Shown here: positions 1 to 7,504 of the stretch, one piece after another
Position numbering within the stretch: the stretch's first letter is position 1
Layout of the letters: every line of letters starts with the position of its first letter
From: CAYXXZ01 sp964469165
GTDB lineage: Bacteria; Pseudomonadota; Gammaproteobacteria; Pseudomonadales; Porticoccaceae
Assembly (NCBI GenBank): GCA_964469165.1
Contig: CAYXXZ010000018.1
Coordinates: forward strand, 1-39,065
Length of the DNA stretch: 39,065 nt
Reading direction: 5' to 3'
The notes under the pieces: generated by a model
What the model was told of the DNA's origin: nothing
The model's database searches: none
What the model saw: only the letters and a program-made list of their open reading frames with translations
Translations under genes and position numbers: made by a program

Positions 1-799
1 CGACACCGAAAATGCCGAAGCCACCCAATGCATCGGTGACGGCCCTGGCAATGCGTTGCGCTTCGGCCAATGCCACGGCGCTCATGGCCTGGGGCTGCCA
101 GGATTCGCGGTAGTCTCCCTTCTCCTGGCGATGGCCGATGGGCGCGCAGAAACTGGTGCCGTCGCGATGGCGCACAGTGAGCAGAGTGATCTCGTAATCG
201 AAATCCACCAGCCCCTCGACGATGACCTTGCCCTGCCCGGTACGCCCACCGGACTGCGCGTAATCCCAGGCAGCGCCTACCTCTTCGGCCGACCGCACGA
301 TACTCTGCCCCTTGCCGGACGACGACATGATCGGCTTGACCACACAGGGCAAGCCAACCGTCTCGACAGCGGCCAGGTACTCTTCCCTGTTCGCCGCAAA
401 CCGGTAAGGCGAGGTCGGAAGATCGAGCTCCTCCGCGACGAGGCGGCGGATACCTTCCCGGTTCATGGTCAGCTGCGCGGCACGGGCCGAGGGAATCACC
501 CGCCAGCCCTCCGTTTCCAGCGCAACCAGCTCGGCGGTGGCGATGGCCTCGATTTCCGGCACGATCAACTGTGGCTTTTCCTGCTCCACCAGGCGGCGCA
601 CCGCCTGGCCGTCGAGCATGTCGATGACATGGCTGCGGTGGGCTACCTGCATGGCGGGCGCGTTGGCGTAGCGGTCGACGGCAATCACCTCGCAGCCGAG
701 CCGCATCAGCTCGATCGCGACTTCCTTGCCGAGTTCACCGCTGCCGAGCAGCATGATACGGGTGGCGCCGGGAGTGAGAGGGGTTCCGAGAGTAATCAT
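1..799 (-). CDS. purT: Formate-dependent phosphoribosylglycinamide formyltransferase 2 (PurT), 3' end cut by window
   Basis: PurT is a cytoplasmic ATP-grasp enzyme that makes formyl-GAR from GAR, formate and ATP in de novo purine synthesis. Translating the minus strand from the ATG at 797-799 gives a continuous frame to base 1, about 266 residues of a family usually near 390-400. The N-terminus has a Rossmann-like stretch (RIMLLGSGELGKEVAIELM), followed by VIAVDRYANAPAMQVAH and a central ATP-grasp segment with VVKPIMSSSGKGQS, all characteristic of PurT. The C-terminal part lies outside the window. An AAGG lies about 8 bases before the ATG, supporting this start. The upstream 100 bases contain a TATACT (860-865, minus) that could be a -10 box, but I saw no good -35 and no clear PurR operator. 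The gene is unrelated in function to the rest of the window. Confidence 0.93.
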   Translation of the reverse strand, partial: MITLGTPLTPGATRIMLLGSGELGKEVAIELMRLGCEVIAVDRYANAPAMQVAHRSHVIDMLDGQAVRRLVEQEKPQLIVPEIEAIATAELVALETEGWRVIPSARAAQLTMNREGIRRLVAEELDLPTSPYRFAANREEYLAAVETVGLPCVVKPIMSSSGKGQSIVRSAEEVGAAWDYAQSGGRTGQGKVIVEGLVDFDYEITLLTVRHRDGTSFCAPIGHRQEKGDYRESWQPQAMSAVALAEAQRIARAVTDALGGFGIFGV

Positions 800-903
800 C
801 AGCAGACCTTAAAAATAACGATCGACCGTCATTCGACGTTCGGATTGACGAGGGGCGCAAGTATAGAGGATCACAGTGTCGTTCGATGCATCGCCTGCCT
901 GAG

Positions 904-1095
904 TTACCGGGACAGGTTTGCCAATACCGTCCGAGAACTTGCCAGTCCCGCCTCCAGATTCTCGATGATCTCCTCTGCCAGCTCATCGGGCTCCGGCAGG
1001 TTGTCGAGATCGGTCAGACTTTTGTCTTTCAGCCAGAACAGGTCCAGGCTGGTATTGAGCGTGGTTGCTGTAATGGTGAATGGAGGCTGGGTCAT
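904..1095 (-). pseudogene. HsdM C-terminal relic (type I restriction-modification methylase fragment)
   Basis: This 63-codon frame starts at an ATG that overlaps the stop of the upstream AlbA_2 gene (ATGA, 1092-1095). Its residues, including DLFWLKDKSLTDLDNLPEPD and then EEIIENLEAGLAS, resemble the extreme C-terminus of type I HsdM adenine methyltransferases, where a WLKD...LPEPD...EAI/LEAAL tail follows the catalytic domain. Nothing of the SAM-binding or NPPF catalytic region is present here, so it cannot be a methylase. I read it as the tail of a deleted hsdM. Because of the start/stop overlap, it may still be translated as a small coupled peptide. The family call rests on recalled sequence patterns, not a search. 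Confidence 0.5.
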
Positions 1096-2708
1096 GTGCG
1101 GCCTTTGGCGCTTGCCAGAGCCTGTTTGCCCAAGGTGGTCAGGCGGTATTTTTGTGTGGGGCTGCGCGGCGAGTCCGGCTGGGTCATTTCGATCAGGCCC
1201 AGCTCCAGAGCAGGCTCAAGATAAGCTTTCCTGAAGTTTACCCTGTCCTTCAATGCCAGTGCGGCCATCAGATCCGCCCGGTTCATGTCGCCTGTGACAA
1301 CTAACAGCAAAGCTCGTACTTGATGGGTTACTTGATGGGTTACTTGATGGGTGCTTAGTTCCTGCTTAGTCCCTACTTGATCCCTTACTTGTTCGGTGAC
1401 TTCGGGGGTGACTTGTTCCTTTGCCGTTTCAGCAGCACGCTCCAGCTCCGCCACCTTCTCATGCACGGGCAGACGCACCAGGAAATAAGTGCGTTCGTCA
1501 TCGGTTTCGAAAATGGGCCTGGGCGAGCCGTTGTGCGCCATTTTGTTGAAGATTTTAGGCAGGCCGGTAGAGCGCCCCTCGGTTAAATCCAGCTCTTTTA
1601 AAAACTCGCCGATGCGACGGTTGCGATAGCGCCGGCTTACAGCACTTCCATTCTGCAAATCTTCCAGTTTGATTGAGCGGTCCGGGCCGGGAAAGCTCAG
1701 CACCATCAATTCGTGCTTATAAATGCGCACCTCAATGGGTTCGCGAATTTCATAAGAACGGTGATACACCGCATTCACCACCGCCTCTTCAATAGCCGCA
1801 TAAGGAAAATTCCAAAAGCGCTCGGCTTCGGCACGGTCGGGGTGTTTTACCACAAACTCTTTTAAATACTGTGCCTCTATGTAACTCAAAGCATCACGGG
1901 TAATCCGTGCCAGCGGCCCCTTGAATATCTTCTCTTCAAAATGATCGCCGCCCGCACCCTCAGGGAAATACACCACGTCGATTTGGGTGACAGGAAAGAA
2001 TTGTTCTGGCTGCGGGTTAAAAAACAGCAAACCGACATTTTTGGGGAACAACGCTTCAGGCGGCCCACCGACAATGTTTAAACGTCGCGCCAACTGCTCC
2101 ACCGACATATTGGCCGCATCCTTGGCTAAATCACTGCCAATCTCAGCCAAAAACTCCCGTATCAGATGCGGTGCCAAGTCATCCAGCGTTGCAGTTTGCT
2201 TATAACGATCATCAAAGGGCACCGTGGCCGCCAGCGACATCAGCTCGCGCTCGCTTTCACCCGTGGCTTTCACCGTACTGGAGTGTTTGCGCACATAATA
2301 AGCCCAGTCGGATTTTTTCTGGCTCAAACTTGTTTTAGCTTTATAGGGGCGCGTCTCGCCACCAAAGGCCCACAGCACCAGAATCAGCTTGCCCTGCACT
2401 TCATAGACAGCCGTAAACGGATGATAGGGTGGCTGGATAGCGGAGTTGCCCAGGTTCAGCAGCTCTTTTTGAATAGCATCAATCTGCTCTGGTGCTAACC
2501 CCACAGGTGGCAACACAGGTCGGCCATTCTGCTCCGCCACACCCACCACCACATAACCACCACCGAGATTATGGAAATCATTGGCGAAGGCGCAGAGGCT
2601 ATGCAGGATGGATTCGGGGTTCCAGCCGGCCTTGTATTCAATGCGCTCGCCTTCCACAGTGCGTTGGTGGAGGAGGGAATCGAGGTTGATGGGGAGCTTG
2701 AATGGCAT
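1092..2708 (-). CDS. AlbA_2 (Schlafen-type) ATP-binding protein, restriction-locus associated
   Basis: A 538-residue protein with an AlbA_2/Schlafen-like N-terminal domain (about residues 15-150; E-x-K-A start in RIEYKAGWNPESI, then FANDFHNLGGGYVVVGV) and a RecG-C/HATPase_c_4-like domain (about 290-415, with NFPYAAIEEAVVNAVYHRSY and the glycine-rich GRSTGLPKIF). A linker contains T-E-Q-V and THQV repeats (about residues 440-465), and a winged-helix-like segment ends the protein. Such proteins are often encoded inside type I restriction-modification operons and are annotated as putative transcriptional regulators; their biochemical role is poorly defined. Here the gene seems intact while its hsd neighbours are only relics. 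It is 3 bases downstream of the HsdR/HsdS-like relic and overlaps the HsdM-like tail by four bases, so all three were probably one transcription unit. Confidence 0.82.
   Translation of the reverse strand: MPFKLPINLDSLLHQRTVEGERIEYKAGWNPESILHSLCAFANDFHNLGGGYVVVGVAEQNGRPVLPPVGLAPEQIDAIQKELLNLGNSAIQPPYHPFTAVYEVQGKLILVLWAFGGETRPYKAKTSLSQKKSDWAYYVRKHSSTVKATGESERELMSLAATVPFDDRYKQTATLDDLAPHLIREFLAEIGSDLAKDAANMSVEQLARRLNIVGGPPEALFPKNVGLLFFNPQPEQFFPVTQIDVVYFPEGAGGDHFEEKIFKGPLARITRDALSYIEAQYLKEFVVKHPDRAEAERFWNFPYAAIEEAVVNAVYHRSYEIREPIEVRIYKHELMVLSFPGPDRSIKLEDLQNGSAVSRRYRNRRIGEFLKELDLTEGRSTGLPKIFNKMAHNGSPRPIFETDDERTYFLVRLPVHEKVAELERAAETAKEQVTPEVTEQVRDQVGTKQELSTHQVTHQVTHQVRALLLVVTGDMNRADLMAALALKDRVNFRKAYLEPALELGLIEMTQPDSPRSPTQKYRLTTLGKQALASAKGRT
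1318..1353. repeat. Three tandem copies of a 12-bp unit inside the AlbA_2 gene
   Basis: The unit ACTTGATGGGTT occurs at 1318-1329, 1330-1341 and 1342-1353 (last base G). It is in frame and encodes the THQV repeats of the protein linker. Further degenerate units continue to about 1400. A 12-bp unit changes linker length by four residues per copy without breaking the frame. Confidence 0.9.
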
Positions 2709-2711
2709 GGC

Positions 2712-3044
2712 TCAGGACACCGTAGCAAGTTCAGCGTTGGCTGCTGTTTTAGTGCGAGAGTCTTGCAGAACCAGCTGGCCGGAAAAAGCTTTTTTCAGGA
2801 TGAGTGGCGCTTTCGGTTTGGTGAGTTGTTTGGCCGGATTGGCCTCTTCCAGTGCGTCGTCCAGCGGCTCGTCCTTGCGGATCGAATACATGCGTTGGAT
2901 GGCGCTGATGCAAACCTGGGCGCTCTTGTCGATGTACTGGTTTTTCAGCCGCTGCACGTCGTACACCTCGAATGATGACACAGGGCAACCAATCACCAAA
3001 ACACGAACAGCCGAACGGTAGCGAATAGGGGATGACAGATTCAA
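2712..3044 (-). pseudogene. Fused HsdR-internal / HsdS-C-terminal relic
   Basis: The frame (110 codons, TTG at 3044) contains YDVQRLKNQYIDKSAQVCIS followed by AIQRMYSIRKDEPLDDALEE, which resembles the helicase region of type I HsdR proteins (pattern V-x-I-S-T-I-Q-R-M/L-Y). It then contains ILKKAFSGQLVLQDS, which resembles the C-terminal end of HsdS specificity subunits (ILxKAFxGxLVPQD). The two pieces lie side by side although they belong to different subunits, so this looks like a deletion scar of a type I restriction-modification locus. The first 25 or so residues look like non-coding read-through. The domain calls rest on motif recall; a profile search would settle them. Confidence 0.45.
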
Positions 3045-3595
3045 AAACTCGACCCCGGCTGCTTGAGGAACTCGATCTCTTCCGGGGAAGATTCTCGCCC
3101 CACAATGGCGTTGCGGTGCGGGTAGCGACCAAAGCGCGCGATGATGTCGCGGTGGCGAATCTCGAAATCCAGGCCGCTGGCGATACCGTTGGCCTGGTAC
3201 AGGGGCAGCGCCTGTTCGTGGATGATCAGTGACTCGCTATGCATGTAGGGCAGATAGAAGAAGCTGCGTTCCACCGGGGTGAGCGCCTGATCCGCGCCTG
3301 CGGCCACCGCTTCCTGGGCGAGCGCCAGAGCCATGCCGTCCCAGGCGAAGGCCTCGGGCCTGTCGCGGTAGATGTTGCGTGAAAATTGGTCGATGGCGAT
3401 GACTTCAGCGAGGCGACCGCGGGGCGTGGCGCGCCAATGGAACAGTTCGCCGCGCACCGCTGCCCGGTGGGTGTTCGCAAAGCGCTTTTCGACCAGGCGA
3501 TCGAATGCCTCGTCCTTTACCCACCAGTACGCTTCGCCCGCCTCATCGAACCAGAATGTCAAAACCTGTTCCATATCCACCTTGTCCGAATTCAT
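3041..3595 (-). CDS. DUF924 family protein
   Basis: A soluble protein of about 184 residues matching the DUF924 family (helical bundle, function unknown): LTFWFDEAGEAYWWVKDEAF near the N-terminus, then AVIAIDQFSRNIYRD-like residues (EVIAIDQFSRNIYRDRPEAF), a central VERSFFYLPYMHSES, and HRDIIARFGRYPHRNAIVGR near the C-terminus. Length fits the family. A GTG at 3607 would extend the frame, but the ATG at 3593-3595 is preceded by GGAGG at a good distance, so I prefer it. It is the last gene of an apparent minus-strand run hipB-hipA-DUF2905-DUF924, 12 bases after DUF2905. The run may be a real operon or just tight packing; no functional link to HipBA is known to me. Confidence 0.88.
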   Translation of the reverse strand: MNSDKVDMEQVLTFWFDEAGEAYWWVKDEAFDRLVEKRFANTHRAAVRGELFHWRATPRGRLAEVIAIDQFSRNIYRDRPEAFAWDGMALALAQEAVAAGADQALTPVERSFFYLPYMHSESLIIHEQALPLYQANGIASGLDFEIRHRDIIARFGRYPHRNAIVGRESSPEEIEFLKQPGSSF

Positions 3596-3607
3596 TGTTA
3601 CCTCCAC

Positions 3608-3814
3608 TCAACGTCGCAAAAACGATAGCACGATGCTCACAACCACGCTGATGATGAGCATGGACACCCACGGAAAGAAAACCTTCGTCCGCTCTGTTTC
3701 GATGCGGATATCGCCGGGCAGGCGTCCGAACCAGGCAAACATACCGGGAAACATGTGCAGGAGTACACCCGCGATACAGAGCGCGACTCCCGCAACGATC
3801 AACCACTTCGCCAA
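3608..3814 (-). CDS. DUF2905 small inner-membrane protein
   Basis: A 68-residue protein with two hydrophobic helices (about 4-31 and 48-65) separated by a short loop with GRLPGDIRIETERTKVFFP, the signature of the DUF2905 family. Family function is unknown. The start is a TTG at 3812-3814, with a GGGG-rich Shine-Dalgarno-like stretch in the last codons of hipA; hipA stops only 4 bases upstream, so translation is probably coupled. No in-frame ATG exists near this position, which makes TTG the likely start. Placed between hipA and DUF924. Confidence 0.82.
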   Translation of the reverse strand: MAKWLIVAGVALCIAGVLLHMFPGMFAWFGRLPGDIRIETERTKVFFPWVSMLIISVVVSIVLSFLRR

Positions 3815-3818
3815 GATA

Positions 3819-5138
3819 TCACGCCCCTTTCAGGTAAAGCCGAAGATTGTCGTGAATTTCCTTTGCGAGCGGCTCGAAAACCTCTGCGTGCCGGGCATAT
3901 TCCGGCCAGCGCGCCACCACTGCCACAACCTGTTCGATGATCTCCAGTGCATCCTGGCGGAAATTGCCGATCAATGCCGCCACGGCCAGCAGATCATCGC
4001 GCACGAAATCGTCACGCTTGCCATTGAGGGACAACTGGTGGGCGTTCACCCAGGGGGAGTTTTTCTTGTAGCTGTAGGCGACGTCGAAGGCCGGCGCCAG
4101 GCGCCATGGCGCGCCGGGTGCATCGAGGATGAAACCGAGGTTCTTGCTGTGATCGTCGTGGTTGCGCGCCACGATGTTGAACACCATGCGGCGGAAGATC
4201 TCTACCGCATCGCGGCGCGGCAAGCGCAGCTGGCGCGCCACCGCCAGCACTTGCTCGTAACTGTAGCTACCGGGCCTCTTGTAATCTGCGTGATCCATGG
4301 CACACAGGGAAACGTAGTGGCGCTTGCGGTTGCCATCGCGGTCGAAGCGGCGCGTCATGAAGTGGGCGCGGGGGCCATCCACCAGTAGCTCGGAGTAGGA
4401 CATGTTGAGCCCGGCGTCCTTTGCCATCAGATAATAGGCATATTCCATGCGCCCGAACCCCTTGGGATCACCGAACACCTCGCTGTTTACCTTGTTTTCC
4501 TCCACGCCGTCGAACTTGAGCAGGAAGTGCTCGTAGCCCTCGGGGGCTTCCGCCTGCCCGGAGCGGATGCGGCTGCGGTCGGCGCTCACCGCCACCAGCG
4601 CCTTGGCGCGGGCGCCACCGGCGGAGGTCCCCACCTGAAACAGGGTGGACATGGCACGATCATCGGCCTCGTCGCCGCAGATCACAGCGGCGGTCTGTGC
4701 GCGCTGATCGAGAATCTGCTGCGCCATGCCCACCAGGGCAGCGAGCTCCAGTTGCTCGGCGCGAGGCGAATCGCGCTGCATGGCGGGCGCGTATTCCAGC
4801 GCCCCCATGCCGCGGGTACCCGTGTAGAGCAGTCGCTCCAGCGCCGTGAAAGAACCTGGGTCGCGGCCCTGGCGCGCCAGCCAGGCGTCGATCACCGCAT
4901 TGCCGAAATCATCCGGCAGGGTATCGGCAAAAACGGCGGGCAAGCCCCGGTAGGTTTCGCGATTGAGGGCGGGAAACTGATATTTGGCGGGACCGAGAGG
5001 CATGTGCAGCGGTGCGACTTCCACTCCGCCATCGATCCATTCGGGGGCGAATTCGAAGGTGCTCAGGCCCGTGGTGGGGTCATGCGCCAGGGCGCCGACC
5101 CGCTTGCCCCACAATTTCACTTCTGCGAGATTCTGCAT
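3819..5138 (-). CDS. hipA: HipA-family serine/threonine kinase toxin
   Basis: A 439-residue HipA-type protein kinase, the toxin of type II HipBA modules; E. coli HipA phosphorylates glutamyl-tRNA synthetase and induces persistence. Visible features: N-terminal HipA_N-like domain with LPDDFGNAVIDAWL; a glycine-rich nucleotide/activation segment VGTSAGGARAKALVAV (about residues 168-183); lysine in FLLKFDG; the catalytic motif RNHDDHSKNLGF (about 330), and LAPAFDVAYS for metal binding. Catalytic Asp, His and Asn residues look intact, so an active kinase is likely. The start ATG overlaps the hipB stop by one base (TAATG), typical of coupled antitoxin-toxin pairs. The target in this organism cannot be told from sequence. 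Confidence 0.92.
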   Translation of the reverse strand: MQNLAEVKLWGKRVGALAHDPTTGLSTFEFAPEWIDGGVEVAPLHMPLGPAKYQFPALNRETYRGLPAVFADTLPDDFGNAVIDAWLARQGRDPGSFTALERLLYTGTRGMGALEYAPAMQRDSPRAEQLELAALVGMAQQILDQRAQTAAVICGDEADDRAMSTLFQVGTSAGGARAKALVAVSADRSRIRSGQAEAPEGYEHFLLKFDGVEENKVNSEVFGDPKGFGRMEYAYYLMAKDAGLNMSYSELLVDGPRAHFMTRRFDRDGNRKRHYVSLCAMDHADYKRPGSYSYEQVLAVARQLRLPRRDAVEIFRRMVFNIVARNHDDHSKNLGFILDAPGAPWRLAPAFDVAYSYKKNSPWVNAHQLSLNGKRDDFVRDDLLAVAALIGNFRQDALEIIEQVVAVVARWPEYARHAEVFEPLAKEIHDNLRLYLKGA

Positions 5139-5482
5139 TACCAGTCCAACTCGTCACCATCAGCCACGGCGCCGCGCTGCTCTTCCTGACGCCCACTCGC
5201 ACGGCGGCGCTTCTTGCCGCGCATCTTCAGCTGCTCCATGGGGCTGAACGGCGTTTCCGGAATGAAGTGCTCCAAGGCATCGAGACGACCCAACACCCGC
5301 AGCACGGCAATGAGGTTTTCGAATTTTCCGCCACCGTTGACCAGATTGCGGTAACTGACCCGCGACAGCCCTATTTCCTGGGCGACCTGCTCCTGGGTGA
5401 GATTCTGTTCGAGACGCAACTGCTCGATACGGCGGCCAATCTCCGCGGCAATGGCACGATTGGACATTCTTTCGAATTTCAT
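5138..5482 (-). CDS. hipB: HipB-like XRE antitoxin / autorepressor
   Basis: A cytoplasmic XRE-family helix-turn-helix protein, expected to bind HipA and repress the operon. The HTH lies in RIEQLRLEQNLTQEQVAQEI followed by GLSRVSYRNLVNGGGKFENL; the C-terminal third is basic (KMRGKKRRRASGR), unusually long for a HipB tail. The frame opens at a GTG at 5503, but that start would sit 6 bases from a palindrome and lacks a ribosome site. I use the ATG at 5480-5482 (114 residues); an ATG at 5465-5467 is also possible. The stop overlaps the hipA start by one base. Upstream palindromes at 5510-5522 and 5534-5547 are good candidates for its operator. Confidence 0.85.
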   Translation of the reverse strand: MKFERMSNRAIAAEIGRRIEQLRLEQNLTQEQVAQEIGLSRVSYRNLVNGGGKFENLIAVLRVLGRLDALEHFIPETPFSPMEQLKMRGKKRRRASGRQEEQRGAVADGDELDW

Positions 5483-5509
5483 AAAGCCAAGTTTCTTGAT
5501 CACTGATGT

Positions 5510-5547
5510 AGCTATTTTAGCTCAATGATTAGAAATTTGATCAAATT
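5510..5547 (-). promoter_or_regulatory. Candidate HipB operator: two perfect palindromes
   Basis: AGCTATTTTAGCT (5510-5522) is a perfect palindrome around a TTT centre, and AATTTGATCAAATT (5534-5547) is a perfect 14-bp palindrome. They lie 28 and 52 bases upstream of the chosen hipB start, where an autorepressor should bind. A tandem 11-bp repeat, ATTTGAGAGCT, follows at 5551-5572. Operator function is inferred from position and symmetry. Confidence 0.5.
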
Positions 5548-5567
5548 GTTATTTGAGAGCTATTTGA

Positions 5568-5827
5568 GAGCTATAAGCCATAAGCTTTAAGCGGGACTTT
5601 GCTGGATCATATTGCTCCGGACGCCTGCTCGGTATACACGGCACAATCTTTAAGAAAATAAAATTATTCATAAATAGTGTAAATATCACTTAATGATAAA
5701 TTTTTTAATCATTATTTACGAAATGGATTTGGCTAAGCCTGGTTAAGCCGGCCGTAAGCTTTAGCACAATCATCGCAAAGAACCGAGTTCTGCCAGGGTT
5801 TAACTTAGAGCTTACAGCTTATAGCTC
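5568..5827. repeat. AT-rich island bounded by 18-bp imperfect inverted repeats
   Basis: The left arm at 5568-5585 and right arm at 5810-5827 match in 16 of 18 positions as an inverted repeat (right arm GCTTACAGCTTATAGCTC). The interior is strikingly AT-rich: 5641-5700 has 11 G/C in 60. It carries no gene that I can recognise. A 7-bp stem (TAATGAT 5691-5697, ATCATTA 5708-5714) lies near the middle. It could be a small non-autonomous element, or the control region of the divergent-facing genes. I saw no convincing target-site duplication. Confidence 0.4.
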
Positions 5828-5872
5828 ACTTCCGCGGCACTTCCGCCTGAACTTCCGACCACCCTGCAACAA

Positions 5873-6394
5873 CTAACGAGAAACTAGAGACGACGCCATG
5901 GGCCGCAGGGTTTTCCAGTAGTGGCGCTTCCAGTAGGTGTCTTCGAGGTTGGAAATCATCACGCCACGGCTCGCCGATGCGTGCATGAAACGGCCATCCT
6001 CCAGGTAGATCCCCACGTGGTTGCCCCACATGTCAGTCTTGAAGAACACCAGATCGCCGCTGCGGCGCTCGCCGGGTTTGACCACGCTACCTACCCGCGA
6101 CTGGTCCCAGGTGTTGCGGGGCAAATCCATGGAAAACAGGTTCTTGTAGGTGATCTGTACCAGCGCGGAACAGTCGACACCGCTCTTGGAGACGCCGCCC
6201 AGCCGGTAGGGCACCCCGCGCCATTCGTTGTATTGGCGGTACAACGCGTCGCGCACCGCGGGCTGACTGGCCGCAGTGCCGGGCTTCGATGCCGGGCCTG
6301 AGCAGGCTGACAGCAGCACACAGATGGCGGCCACCACAAGAACGCGCGCCGCCCCGGCGGTACGCCAGGTTGCCAGGCATTGGTAAGGCATCAT
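5873..6394 (-). CDS. NlpC/P60 family lipoprotein (probable cell-wall endopeptidase)
   Basis: A 173-residue envelope protein with a signal peptide ending in the lipobox LLSAC (cysteine near residue 31), so it should be a lipoprotein. The C-terminal part is an NlpC/P60 cysteine peptidase domain: catalytic Cys in SGVDCSALVQITYKNLF, His in NHVGIYLEDGRFMHAS, with DLPRNTWDQ and GDLVFFKT between them, as in E. coli Spr/MepS. Members cleave the D-Glu-mDAP stem-peptide bond or mDAP-D-Ala cross-links. Two adjacent ATG codons occur (6392-6394 and 6389-6391), both behind a GAGGGG. The gene is divergent from the EamA permease, with about 140 bases between their starts. Confidence 0.9.
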   Translation of the reverse strand: MMPYQCLATWRTAGAARVLVVAAICVLLSACSGPASKPGTAASQPAVRDALYRQYNEWRGVPYRLGGVSKSGVDCSALVQITYKNLFSMDLPRNTWDQSRVGSVVKPGERRSGDLVFFKTDMWGNHVGIYLEDGRFMHASASRGVMISNLEDTYWKRHYWKTLRPMASSLVSR

Positions 6395-6496
6395 CCCCTC
6401 GCACGTTTAATCAATTAATCAAGATGTTAGGGATGATAGTTCAGTTTCCAGGTAACAAACAACCTTTGTCGCGCAGGCAAGCCTGCAAAGCGCGGC

Positions 6497-6502
6497 TATA
6501 AT
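6497..6502 (+). promoter_or_regulatory. Consensus -10 box (TATAAT) before the EamA gene
   Basis: A perfect TATAAT lies 31 bases before the ATG at 6534, placing a start site near 6509 and a leader of about 25 bases. No good -35 hexamer is present at 17-base spacing, so the promoter may depend on an activator or tolerate a weak -35. Confidence 0.5.
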
Positions 6503-6533
6503 TGGGCGCCGCCTATTGAACCAACTCATCCCG

Positions 6534-7433
6534 ATGACCGCCACTTCCCCTTTCGCCACCATACCGCTCGGCGCCCGCTACATGCTCGCCAGTGCCTTGG
6601 CGTTTGCATTCATGGGCATGTGCGTAAAAATCGCCGGCCACCAGGGTATTCCCGTGCTGGAGATCATCGCCGCCCGTGCCCTGGTATCACTGGTGCTGAG
6701 TTATGGCGATGTCAGGCGCAAGAACATTCCACTGTTCGGCACGCATCGCTTTCTGCTGTTCATGCGCGGCCTGGTGGGCTTTATCTCGCTGACGGGGGTG
6801 TTCTACGCCCTGGTGCACCTGCCCATTGCCGAAGCATCGGTGCTCCAATACCTACACCCCATGTTCACGGCATTGATCGCCCTGCTCTGGCTCAAGGAGC
6901 GCCCCACCTCTGCCACCCTGGCCTGTATCGCCCTGAGCTTCATTGGCCTGCTGGTGATGGTGCGCCCGGCCTTTCTGTTCGGTGGCGCGGCGCCGGACTA
7001 CGATGTGCTGGCAGTGGGTGTCGCCATCGCCGCCGCATTCGGCAGCGGCCTGGCCTACACCATCGTGCGCAGGCTCAGCACCCTCGAAGATCCCGCCGTG
7101 ATCGTTTTTTATTTCCCCATGGTGACCCTGCCCGCCACCTTGATCCTGCTCGGCGATGATTTCGTGATGCCCCAGGGCTGGGCCTGGCTGAGCCTGTTGA
7201 TGGTCGGCGTATTCACCCATCTCGGACAGGTCACCCTGACTCTCGCCATGCGCGAAGAAACCGCGAGCCGGGCGGGCAGTTTTTCCTATGCCCAGGTCAT
7301 CTTCGCCGCGGTGATCGGTATTGTCGTTTTCGATGAGATACCAGGATTGTGGACGCTGGCGGGAGGCGCGCTGATCCTGTGTGGAGCGCTGATCAATATC
7401 CTGTGGAGAGGCAAGACTGCCAGCAGAGGGTGA
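6534..7433 (+). CDS. EamA/DMT superfamily permease
   Basis: An inner-membrane drug/metabolite transporter of about 299 residues with roughly ten hydrophobic helices and two EamA repeats (the first ends near LALLWLKERPT/LVMVRPAFLF, the second near VIGIVVFDEIPGLWTLAGGALILCGALI). The N-terminal repeat has EIIAARALVSLVLSY and FYALVHLPIAEASVLQYLHP, typical of RhaT/YdcZ-like EamA exporters. Substrate cannot be predicted. A TTG at 6516 would give a six-residue extension; the ATG at 6534-6536 is preferred because it fits the TATAAT box. Convergent with exbD; a long hairpin separates them. Confidence 0.9.
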   Translation: MTATSPFATIPLGARYMLASALAFAFMGMCVKIAGHQGIPVLEIIAARALVSLVLSYGDVRRKNIPLFGTHRFLLFMRGLVGFISLTGVFYALVHLPIAEASVLQYLHPMFTALIALLWLKERPTSATLACIALSFIGLLVMVRPAFLFGGAAPDYDVLAVGVAIAAAFGSGLAYTIVRRLSTLEDPAVIVFYFPMVTLPATLILLGDDFVMPQGWAWLSLLMVGVFTHLGQVTLTLAMREETASRAGSFSYAQVIFAAVIGIVVFDEIPGLWTLAGGALILCGALINILWRGKTASRG

Positions 7434-7435
7434 CG

Positions 7436-7497
7436 GTTTTCAGTTCACAGTATGAGCGTGCCCCCCCTCTGATAACTGTCAACTGTGAACTGTAAAC
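7436..7497. terminator. Bidirectional hairpin between convergent EamA and exbD genes
   Basis: GTTTTCAGTTCACAGT (7436-7451) and ACTGTGAACTGTAAAC (7482-7497) form a 16-bp inverted repeat with one mismatch around a C-rich loop. Placed between two convergent stop codons, it probably ends transcription from both sides. Confidence 0.55.
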
Positions 7498-7504
7498 TCC
7501 CCAA

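Noticed and set aside
56..1234. 392-codon plus-strand frame at the left end
   Set aside because: It is antisense to purT and continues through the intergenic gap; purT is certain from its motifs.
1318..1400. Repeat array as a CRISPR
   Set aside because: Units are 12 bases, directly adjacent, without spacers and within a coding frame.
5504..5872. Small gene in the AT-rich gap
   Set aside because: No frame with a start, ribosome site and plausible protein; stop codons are dense in all frames.
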